64,000 nt of DNA, taken from contig NZ_PVYW01000012.1 in NCBI RefSeq assembly GCF_003001675.1, positions 124,001-188,000 on the forward strand. Direction: 5' to 3'. This document shows, in pieces, positions 53,701-60,401 of this stretch; position 1 is the stretch's first letter, and each line of letters opens with the position of its first letter. The notes under the pieces were generated by a model. It was not told where the DNA came from, searched no databases, and was given only the letters and a program-made list of their open reading frames with translations. The translations under genes were made by a program, and so were the position numbers. The DNA is from Cohnella sp. SGD-V74. GTDB lineage: Bacteria; Bacillota; Bacilli; Paenibacillales; Paenibacillaceae.

Positions 53701-55356
53701 TATCAACGTAGAGTTGAATTTAACCGAAGAAAAGATAACTATTTTGTAACTTGGAGCTTTTGGGGGGACTTACAAAAAGAAGTCTTAGAAGTACTGCCGT
53801 ATAATCGACTCAGTGAAAATGCTAAAGATTTGCTGTGTGTGTTAAAGCGTAAATTTCTAAATGAACCTACTTTATATAAATATTCAGATGGGCACGGTGG
53901 AATTTTAAGTTCTCCTATTGCGGGTAAAAAACTAAGTAATAAAAACTGGATGAATATATTAACTAACGAAAAACCTAGAAAAGAAAATGCTTCCCGTTGG
54001 AAAGAAGTTCCGGGGGGATTTGTAGAAAGTTCGATTCATTCATTTTCAAGTAGTTTTAGAAGTGCCGTTTCTGAAGAACCTGAAAGAATGATAAAGCTTA
54101 TACTTGAGAATGATGATGGGACAATTTTGGACGAATATGTTGATTCGTTAATTAGTGGTGTAGCATTTAGTAAGAACTTAAGTAAGGTTTCAGTGGGATT
54201 ATTGGAAGCACTGATTCTTAAATACCCATACGATTTTACTTCAAACCGAGCAAGTAACATCTGTATGATTATTGGGGATCATGGAGAAGCGGCATGGTCC
54301 CAGAAGATACTGGATGGCCTTAAAGACATTGCAATTAATCATAAAAATCCAGAAAAGGGAAAGCCGAATGTGACCAGTAACGAAGATAAAGAAATGCGCA
54401 GCTTTAATATGTTAGAAAGCAACGCATTGAATTGTGTAAGAGGCGGGGCAGCTCAAGCGATAGCTCGTCTTCTATGGAAGGATAACAATCTGTTTGAGCA
54501 GTTTAAAGAAACTATCGCTATGTTAGTATTGGATGAAAATCCGGCAGTAAAGTTAGCAAGTTTGTTTGCGCTTTGGCCTTCATACAATATTCATAGAGAA
54601 TGGGCATCTGAAAGAATTCTTTATCTTTATGAACAAGATTTTCGACTAGCCGGGTTTTATGATTCAAAAAATATGTTGTTTTTGTTGTATCCTCAATATC
54701 CTCAACGCATAATAAAAATTATCAGACAATGTTATGTTTCTGATGATAAGGAATTAATTAAAAAGGGAGCACAATGCATATCGGAAATGTTTATTCTTAA
54801 AAATGAATTTATAGACGAAATGACAAATACAAATGCTATGAGCAAACTTCAAGCTGAAGAAGTTTTAAATATGGCTCTGTTATATTTTAATAAGGATGAA
54901 TATAATGCATTAGCTAAAGAAATTATACTGAGATTTAAGCCAAGCTTAGTAAAGTTTGAGATATCCCTTTCGAGACTGTTTTATAGTAATCTAATCAATT
55001 TGGAAAGAGATAAAGATTTTTTGATAGAAATAATGAGTTCTGATATAAGTCGCAGAATACTACATGCATTTGTGCGTTATTTGGAAAAGGGATCAAAATC
55101 AGTGATTGACTACAAAGATATTATATTAACTATGAGTGGACATTTAATACAAAGTGATTCTATGAAATATGACAATGCATGGGGAATACAAGATGAAATT
55201 TCTAAGCTGATAATTGGATTATACGATGAAACATCAGGCGCTACGGGGTCAGAGTTAAAGAGTATAGCGCAAAAATGTTTGGATATCTGGGATTTAATGT
55301 TTGAAAAGCAAATAGGGCCAGTTAGGAGGTTAAGTCAAGAGATGATGGAAAGGTAG
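50794..55356 (+). CDS. STAND NTPase with N-terminal Cap4/Mrr-type nuclease (Avs-like defence protein)
   Basis: A 1520-residue protein; GAGGAGG 6 nt upstream sets ATG 50794. Residues 1-130 form a restriction-type nuclease: Glu17, Asp49 (GVDIWI) and Gln63-Cys64-Lys65 of the D-QxK pattern, as in Cap4. Residues about 270-560 form a STAND/NACHT-like NTPase with Walker A 288-295 (GKAGRGKS) and Walker B Asp357 (VIILDQLDAL). The last 950 residues are helical without recognised domain, probably the phage-protein sensor. Architecture matches antiviral STAND proteins whose recognition triggers DNA cleavage. Strongly AT-rich. Confidence 0.8.
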   Translation: MPYESGGRADKRGNRFEIRWVIHQILKVLDERLDFITLEALGDEERGVDIWIGRKNGIREAQQCKGRNASKEYWDYGTANARGIFTNWKFQLERNELNTVALVSPLAFTLLEDLVDRAKNTSNVPQDFYHNQILTSSKELQDFFKNFCKSMDIIFEEDADLIKCISLLRRISYRQFPDSELKEIVLSKINYLFLGDEVDIYEALVTWVIDGDILGKQINQTVVYQLLSEKGIRLRNLAMDSRVVPRLKELNREYRSVFIPLNNELIERTEFALCRKVIQEGESLIIHGKAGRGKSGCTEDIINYCLESGIPYLAIKLDKRLPSGTAERWGEDLGFPSSIVHCIHSISKTENTVIILDQLDALRWTLAHSRDALLVCAQIIDQIERVNLERENKISVIFVCRTYDLENDNNIKLLFKQDEMKNERIKWNKIQVNELNDETVKTVIGNRYDGLTGKLKEILRIPSNLYIWRQLDTSKEYNECSNASHLVLEWWIQLERKCFEYGLHERELNETKGKIITYFYKLGRLSIPLNLLSINRSSLEFLSSNGFLVIQENKISFAHQTILDCFIADLMLKQYYETGNILEVIGDREKQTPGRRYQVQMLLQNLIEIDTEDFLNAGQRVLASDQVRYSVKFVFFEVLNQLDILDETIMNYIVENCEHVIYGPQIINNVIYSKPQYIRLLRDHGVLDQWFKNTEKKNILFNLIRSMSPNYEREDVAFIEKYAFQTQEDDNNFSRCFLHDISVDTDEMFELRMNFYQSYPQMIDSYLDFKTMFKNCEMRAIRLFACLLENKLNTQFETIYEYEDEFLREDSELLIENSLEVIDLLLSYIPISKDEISSLSDWSERYVHRRSLERTCIQIIKKANAALITSNPEKFWERYRKYMGTGNDLFNEIILDGLLKLPYLYSDAVIEYIYSNFDNTLFEKTSGNGDELLLAKQVLARHGEHCCKEVFNLLEQKVIIYISPEAKELYQRRVEFNRRKDNYFVTWSFWGDLQKEVLEVLPYNRLSENAKDLLCVLKRKFLNEPTLYKYSDGHGGILSSPIAGKKLSNKNWMNILTNEKPRKENASRWKEVPGGFVESSIHSFSSSFRSAVSEEPERMIKLILENDDGTILDEYVDSLISGVAFSKNLSKVSVGLLEALILKYPYDFTSNRASNICMIIGDHGEAAWSQKILDGLKDIAINHKNPEKGKPNVTSNEDKEMRSFNMLESNALNCVRGGAAQAIARLLWKDNNLFEQFKETIAMLVLDENPAVKLASLFALWPSYNIHREWASERILYLYEQDFRLAGFYDSKNMLFLLYPQYPQRIIKIIRQCYVSDDKELIKKGAQCISEMFILKNEFIDEMTNTNAMSKLQAEEVLNMALLYFNKDEYNALAKEIILRFKPSLVKFEISLSRLFYSNLINLERDKDFLIEIMSSDISRRILHAFVRYLEKGSKSVIDYKDIILTMSGHLIQSDSMKYDNAWGIQDEISKLIIGLYDETSGATGSELKSIAQKCLDIWDLMFEKQIGPVRRLSQEMMER

Positions 55357-55422
55357 CTTAGCTTTGTAAGAGGATAAGGGCAAAAGCCTATTCCCGCTAT
55401 TTTGTGTCTATCAGGCACAATT

Positions 55423-55477
55423 AAATAAGAGCGAGACGCTGGCTTTCAAAACCGCCGGTCTCACTCTTATTTTCGTT
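55423..55477. terminator. Bidirectional terminator between the Avs-like gene and the XRE gene
   Basis: AAATAAGAGCGAGAC pairs with GTCTCACTCTTATTT over 15 positions with one mismatch, with T-rich flanks in both directions. Confidence 0.85.
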
Positions 55478-55478
55478 T

Positions 55479-55736
55479 TCACCCATTCTTCCGCACCTTT
55501 TCATATTCACCCTCAACAAGCTTAAAAAAGTCGGATGGTTTGATTTTCAACCCGCTGCAAAGTTCGAAAATTTTCGTGACGGAAGGCTCGTTTCTGCCGA
55601 CTTCGATCATCGAAATATAAGATCGGTCAACGTCGCATTCATGCGCCAGATCCTCTTGGCTTAAGCCTTGCTTGAGGCGAATCGCTTTTAAGGTTTTTCC
55701 GATAATTTGTTTGATAATATTGGACGGATCGCTCAA
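55479..55736 (-). CDS. XRE-family helix-turn-helix regulator
   Basis: An 85-residue protein, a single helix-turn-helix of the Cro/CI type (LKQGLSQEDLAHECDVDRSYISMIE). It begins with TTG after GGAG. It is a stand-alone regulator, convergent with the defence gene. Targets unknown; it may control the neighbouring divergent small genes. Confidence 0.85.
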   Translation of the reverse strand: MSDPSNIIKQIIGKTLKAIRLKQGLSQEDLAHECDVDRSYISMIEVGRNEPSVTKIFELCSGLKIKPSDFFKLVEGEYEKVRKNG

Positions 55737-55832
55737 GGAAAATTACTCCTTTTCTGTCCATTATCAATCTGTTATACTATCGACGACAGATAAAGTATTC
55801 AACAAAAAGTAAAATAAAGTAATTATGGATAT

Positions 55833-56060
55833 GTGTGTACCTTTCATTTGAGAAGGGAAGCGAGCCGCCTGACAAATGATCTGATGCACAAATACGAAAA
55901 AGAAAAGACAAAGCTAAACGAACTTGGACAGGAATCGCTGGCGAAGGGAATTCCACTTGCTGCGAATGAAACAGTTCTCGCTCAGAGCCGAAAGGTAGAC
56001 GAGCTACTTACCCGATTTTATGTTCAGAAAATGGGTGAGAGGGAACAAAGGAATCGATAA
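55833..56060 (+). CDS. Spo0E-like small protein
   Basis: Up to 75 residues, a helical hairpin with AQSRKVDELLTRFYVQK at the end. This resembles the SQxLD-x-L signature of Spo0E-type aspartyl-phosphate phosphatases, which dephosphorylate Spo0A, but the Gln and Leu are replaced. The true start is uncertain: GTG 55833, or ATG near 55884. Confidence 0.5.
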   Translation: MCTFHLRREASRLTNDLMHKYEKEKTKLNELGQESLAKGIPLAANETVLAQSRKVDELLTRFYVQKMGEREQRNR

Positions 56061-56087
56061 AGCTTGTTTGCGGGGAGAGATGAGGTC

Positions 56088-56414
56088 ATGGAATTTCCGT
56101 CATGGTTCCAGAGCGCAATACAGGAACGGCTTGATGAAGTATCCGCTCGAATCCAGTTCCAACCGGATCTGAGAAAGTACCGCGAAGAGGAGAAGAGCGC
56201 TTTCGAGGCGTTGTTCTCCTGTGTAAATATGACTCAATGTCAGGAGTATACGGAATGGGAAGATAAACACCATTACTACAGAGGTCTGGAGAATGAACGG
56301 TTATATTTGCAGGGGATGCGCGATGGAGCGAGGCTGGCGATTGCGTTGATGTCTGATCCGTTTGCGGAGCAGGAGGGGGAGGCGAATTCGGCCAAATCAG
56401 AATCTGAGCATTAG
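56088..56414 (+). CDS. Hypothetical small acidic protein
   Basis: A 108-residue helical protein (YREEEKSAFEALFSC, then ERLYLQGMRDGARLAIALM), close in pattern to short Firmicute proteins of unknown function. The start at 56088 follows GAGG; the frame opens at 56064. It follows the Spo0E-like gene by 27 bp, so the two may be cotranscribed. Confidence 0.55.
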   Translation: MEFPSWFQSAIQERLDEVSARIQFQPDLRKYREEEKSAFEALFSCVNMTQCQEYTEWEDKHHYYRGLENERLYLQGMRDGARLAIALMSDPFAEQEGEANSAKSESEH

Positions 56415-56423
56415 AAGGAATTT

Positions 56424-56590
56424 GGACAAGACAAAGTATTGCTGGTAGGCCATTCTTTTGGCACATATATTGGGATGAAAGCTATCGCAAAATCGCCTGA
56501 CCAGTTTGTTGCTTATGTTATCCTCAGTTTGAGGAGGAAGAGTTATTTGCTGAATGGTTGGAAGAAACATGGAGTCAGCTTAAAGTCTGA
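56424..56590 (+). pseudogene. Fragments of an alpha/beta hydrolase and an unknown C-terminus
   Basis: From 56424 the frame reads VLLVGHSFGTYIGMKAIAKS, a nucleophile elbow (GHSFG) of a proline-iminopeptidase-like hydrolase, and breaks near 56520. In a second frame 56525-56590 gives QFEEEELFAEWLEETW to a stop. No start codon or full domain is present. The rest of 56591-56733 shows no gene. Confidence 0.65.
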
Positions 56591-56733
56591 GGAGCAGTCG
56601 GATCGACTGGAACGATGATGGATGGGGGAAAAACTAAAGGCAAATTGCATGAATGAAACAGCCGATGGCGATTATTTCACCCAAAGGCGATAGGGTGTTT
56701 TAGTGAAGCCATGTAGATACATAGGAGGATTAC

Positions 56734-57303
56734 ATGTCCTGGAGCAAATTGAAGCAACATCTGGAGAGCTTTCTCTGCCCTGCGTTATATGGAAGGGTCG
56801 AATACCGTGCAACCGGCTACCGTTATTTACCTGATAAAGCAGGGATTTGTTATATTGCGGTAGATAAGAAGAACGTACTCAATATGAGTGATCTAACTAC
56901 GTTAATCAGATGGTATCAGACGGAGTTGGAAATAAAGAATGATCCAGACATCCAAATTCCTATCAGCAATGAAGAAATTAAAGCTGTCAGAAAAGATACC
57001 AAAGGGACAGTTCCGGAGGATCGTCTAAAAGTAATCGTAAGAAAAAGAAAAATATCAGAATATGCCAAGAAGCTTTTGTCAGAACAGTCCGCACTGAGCA
57101 AATCAAATTTTATCGTTGTAGCCAATAAGTTTTTATCTACTCCTATAGAAGTAAGCCTAGAGAGCAATGATATCTTATTGAATATTCTAGCTTTGGTGGA
57201 CAGACGAGTTGGAAAAAAGCGAATTTTAAACATGGCCGAGAATATAAAGTCAAAGCATCCAATTGTGCAGTATTTTTATGAGCTGCGGCTTAGTTTGCTA
57301 TGA
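56734..57303 (+). CDS. SF0329-like protein of unknown function
   Basis: A 189-residue protein opening MSWSKLKQHLESFLCPALYG and ending in a helical part with LVDRRVGKKRI and HPIVQYFYELR, the pattern of the SF0329 family. AGGAGG lies 7 nt upstream. Composition is AT-rich, as in the island genes. Function not known. Confidence 0.65.
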   Translation: MSWSKLKQHLESFLCPALYGRVEYRATGYRYLPDKAGICYIAVDKKNVLNMSDLTTLIRWYQTELEIKNDPDIQIPISNEEIKAVRKDTKGTVPEDRLKVIVRKRKISEYAKKLLSEQSALSKSNFIVVANKFLSTPIEVSLESNDILLNILALVDRRVGKKRILNMAENIKSKHPIVQYFYELRLSLL

Positions 57304-57410
57304 AAAATGAATTTACGTTCTGATACCCGACAGCCAGTGAAATATCCTGAATGAGTAAATGTAGCCATGCATACATATTGGTGAAAGATGTAGGCATGGG
57401 AGGCTGAGGA

Positions 57411-58805
57411 ATGGACGACAAGAACGCCCGCAATCAGACGAACAAGCAAAGCTGGCAAGGCGCCGCTCCCTCGCAATGGGCAGGCGGCCCGCGACCGGTG
57501 CGCTACTCGCAGACGGTAGGAGAGCGCGGCCCGATTCTGGAACAAGATACAGTGCTGCACGAAAAAAACGAAACTTTTATCCATGAGACCATAAGAGAGC
57601 GCCCTTTGCATGTGAAGGGCTTCGGAGCCTTCGGTTATTTCGAGACGGTTAACTCGATGGCGGCTTACACGAAGCTCTGTTTCCTGCAGCGTCCGGGCCA
57701 GCAAGTGCCCGTTGCCGTCCGATTCTCGCTGGCGGCCAGCAACAGGGGGACGCCGGACACTTCTCGCAATGTGCGCGGCTTCTCGACTAAATTTTATACT
57801 GAGCAAGGAATCTTCGATTTAATATGCAACCATCTTCCCGTGTTTACGATTCGGGACCCGATGCGGTTTGTAGAGACGGTCAGCGCTTTTAACCCGTCGC
57901 CCGTCAACAACTTGATGGATCCGAATCGGTTCTGGAGCTTCTACGCGCAAAATCCGGAGGCGACACATTTCGTGCTGCAACTGTACTCCGATCTGGGTAC
58001 GATCAAGAGCTTCCGTCACATTCCGGGTTACAGCGTGAGTACTTATGTTTGGAAGAATGAACAGGGTGTTCGTACTTATGTAAAATACAACTGGGTTCCG
58101 CTAGCCGGCGTGCAGTATATCGACAGCCAGGAGGCGGCGCGGCTCGCCTGCGAGAATCCGGATTACGCAGGCAAGGATCTCTATGACACGATTGCTCAAG
58201 GAAAGCCGGTCGAATATGGGCTGTATGTACAGCTCATGAATCCGCAGGACGAAGCTACGCTGCCGTTCGATCCGCTGGACGATACGAAGGTGTGGGATAT
58301 GCGGCAGTACCCGCTGTTGCCGGTCGGTAAGATGGTGCTGAACCGCAATCCCGACAATTATAGAGATCAGGTGGAGAAGTTGGCCTTTTCTCCGTCCAAT
58401 ATGCTGGAGGGCGCCGAGTTTTCATTCGACAGAGTGCTTCAAGGCCGCGCCAATATTTATACGGATTCACAGCGTCATCGGTTGGGACCGGATTTTCGCA
58501 GTATCCCGATCAACCATCAGGCGAACTGGAAGCCGTCAGACGAGATAACGAGCGGCACCGGCCGCGATGTGGCAGGACGGCTGGAGCGCACCGCACCTCC
58601 CAAAGGAGATGACTTCACACAGCCGGGGCAATTTTACAACTCGCTGACGCCTGATCAGCAGGCGCACTTAGTCCATAACATTGCCTCCGATCTTGGCGCT
58701 GCCGTGCCGGAGTTGCAGCGGATTGTGATCGGTTATCTGGCCCAAGCGAACCCGCAGCTGGGGGAACGTGTTGCCCGGCAGATCGGGACCCAAGCCAAGG
58801 GATAG
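57411..58805 (+). CDS. Catalase (haem, monofunctional)
   Basis: A 464-residue small-subunit catalase. The distal His is in PLHVKGFGAFGYFE and the substrate Arg is in VAVRFS. A distal Asn is in DLICNHLPVF, where most catalases read DLVGNNTPVF, and the proximal Tyr is in the IYTDSQRHRLG motif. It removes hydrogen peroxide. GAGGCTGAGG precedes the ATG. GC composition returns to the host-like level here. The unusual CNHLP context around the distal Asn sets it apart from KatA of Bacillus. Confidence 0.9.
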   Translation: MDDKNARNQTNKQSWQGAAPSQWAGGPRPVRYSQTVGERGPILEQDTVLHEKNETFIHETIRERPLHVKGFGAFGYFETVNSMAAYTKLCFLQRPGQQVPVAVRFSLAASNRGTPDTSRNVRGFSTKFYTEQGIFDLICNHLPVFTIRDPMRFVETVSAFNPSPVNNLMDPNRFWSFYAQNPEATHFVLQLYSDLGTIKSFRHIPGYSVSTYVWKNEQGVRTYVKYNWVPLAGVQYIDSQEAARLACENPDYAGKDLYDTIAQGKPVEYGLYVQLMNPQDEATLPFDPLDDTKVWDMRQYPLLPVGKMVLNRNPDNYRDQVEKLAFSPSNMLEGAEFSFDRVLQGRANIYTDSQRHRLGPDFRSIPINHQANWKPSDEITSGTGRDVAGRLERTAPPKGDDFTQPGQFYNSLTPDQQAHLVHNIASDLGAAVPELQRIVIGYLAQANPQLGERVARQIGTQAKG

Positions 58806-58832
58806 CGTCCCGTCCCATCGCCAAAAAAACAG

Positions 58833-58872
58833 AGAAACCCAGACGTCTCGGAACAAGACGCTGGGTTTCTTG
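58833..58872 (+). terminator. Terminator of the catalase gene
   Basis: AGAAACCCAG and CTGGGTTTCT with inner CGTCT/AGACG pairing form a long stem, 28 bp after the stop. Confidence 0.85.
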
Positions 58873-58898
58873 ACATTCTGAAAGCAGCTCCGACATAT

Positions 58899-58937
58899 AA
58901 AATAACCCGCCTAGGTTAAAGGCCTGCGGGTTATTTT
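58899..58937. terminator. Second terminator-like hairpin
   Basis: AAAATAACCCGC/GCGGGTTATTTT, a perfect 12-bp inverted repeat able to act on either strand. It is probably left over from a lost gene. With 58833-58872 and 58983-59010 it fills the 58806-59301 gap, which holds no gene. Confidence 0.75.
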
Positions 58938-58982
58938 CTCTCTTATTCTTTTGGAGGTTTCCCGCCCAAAATGTTGTGCAGG

Positions 58983-59010
58983 GAGTCGGATGGCCGTCCG
59001 GCTTCTTTTT
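58983..59010 (+). terminator. Third terminator-like hairpin
   Basis: GAGTCGGA/TCCGGCTTC with a 6-nt loop and T5. Confidence 0.6.
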
Positions 59011-59242
59011 CTATCCTAATCATAACATGGCTATTTCATTCATGCAATTTCTCTTTCGGCGTTATCTGGCCACTCCCGTCCGGTTGACCGAACACATTTC
59101 CAAAGCCCGACTTCGTCATCGGCAGCAGGGGCGGTAAAGGAACGGCTGCGCGATGGTTCAGTAAGATTTATACCTACTCTTGACAGCGGTTTAAAATAGG
59201 GGGTATGATCGAAGCATTACCTTCCTCTAAAGACTAGAAATT

Positions 59243-59254
59243 GACACCGGTGTC
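59243..59254. promoter_or_regulatory. LacI-type operator upstream of the lacI-family gene
   Basis: GACACCGGTGTC is a perfect 12-bp palindrome 47 bp before the regulator start. The same core recurs before the gene at 60402, pointing to autoregulation. Confidence 0.8.
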
Positions 59255-59301
59255 TTATGCGGACAGCGGACGATATGTGCCTTCAAGGAGATCCGATAAA
59301 A

Positions 59302-60300
59302 ATGGGGCAGAAATATACGATTCGGGACATCGCCAAACTGTCCGGTTTTTCGTTCAAAACGGTTTCACGCGTGATCAATAATGACAAGAACGTCAAGGCC
59401 AGCACTCGCGACAAGATTATGCAAGTGATCGCGGAGACGAACTTCAAGCCCAACATATACGCGCAAAATTTGAACAGCAAGATGAACAAGAACGTGCTCG
59501 TGTCGATCCGCAAGACGCAGGGGCAGAACACGACGCAATGGTTTGACTACCTGATGTCGTTCATGATCAAGGAAGCGCATGACCGCAACTGCACGCTCAT
59601 TCAGGAAGTCATCTACGATGACGCGGATTTGCGTAACTCGATGCTGGAGAAGTCGGGCAGTTACATCGATGTGCTGGTGATGTTTTATTTGCAGGAGAAC
59701 GACAAACGCATCGAAATGGCCGACAAGAGCCGGATCCCGTACATTTCTTTCGAGAAAAATGCGCTTGTTCCGCTCTCGATTTCCAATAACAACAAAGCGG
59801 GCACGAAGGCTGCGACAGAGTTTCTGTTCACGAGAGGGCTGTCGTCGATTTGCCTCATGTTGGGCGCAGAGATTGAAGTCAACAGGGAACGAGCCGATGC
59901 CATCCAGGAAGTGTACAACCAGCATCGCATACCGCTTGATCGTCTTGAAATTATATATGATATGAACAATTTGGAGACGATTCGCCAGTACGTAGACCAG
60001 CGCATTGAGGCACAAAATCTACCTGAAGTGTTCTTCGTCTCCGGCGATGAGAAGGCGATTGCCGTGTACAGCGCCTTGCACGCGCATGGCCTGTCGATTC
60101 CGCAGGACGTGTCGGTGATCGGATTCGATAACATCCCGATCTCGCAATATTATTCACCGCCGCTAACGACGATGGGGCAGGACTTTGCGAGGCTGGCACA
60201 CGAGATGTTCGAAGTGATTGACAAGCTGATCGATGGCGATGAGGATGTCTCGTCGGTACAGATCGATCCGCAACTGATCGTACGGGAAAGCGTACGATAA
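59302..60300 (+). CDS. LacI-family transcriptional regulator
   Basis: A 332-residue protein: N-terminal LacI helix-turn-helix (YTIRDIAKLSGFSFKTVSRV) with hinge helix, then a periplasmic-binding-like effector domain (about 60-330). AAGGAG 11 nt upstream sets ATG 59302. Two matching palindromic operators, one before its own gene and one before the secreted phosphodiesterase-lectin gene 101 bp downstream, indicate that it controls both. The effector is probably a sugar or polyol product of that enzyme. Confidence 0.9.
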   Translation: MGQKYTIRDIAKLSGFSFKTVSRVINNDKNVKASTRDKIMQVIAETNFKPNIYAQNLNSKMNKNVLVSIRKTQGQNTTQWFDYLMSFMIKEAHDRNCTLIQEVIYDDADLRNSMLEKSGSYIDVLVMFYLQENDKRIEMADKSRIPYISFEKNALVPLSISNNNKAGTKAATEFLFTRGLSSICLMLGAEIEVNRERADAIQEVYNQHRIPLDRLEIIYDMNNLETIRQYVDQRIEAQNLPEVFFVSGDEKAIAVYSALHAHGLSIPQDVSVIGFDNIPISQYYSPPLTTMGQDFARLAHEMFEVIDKLIDGDEDVSSVQIDPQLIVRESVR

Positions 60301-60340
60301 CTCGTTCTTTTCACGGAAACGTGAAGAGACTTAAGCAAAA

Positions 60341-60356
60341 TTGACACCGGTGTCAA
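60341..60356. promoter_or_regulatory. LacI-type operator upstream of the phosphodiesterase-lectin gene
   Basis: TTGACACCGGTGTCAA is a perfect 16-bp palindrome sharing its 12-bp core with the site at 59243-59254. Its first six bases form a consensus -35, so repressor binding would block polymerase directly, although no well-spaced -10 is clear. Confidence 0.8.
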
Positions 60357-60401
60357 AGTGAGCCGGATTCAATACATAATAAGCTGTGAAGGAGCGAAGA
60401 A

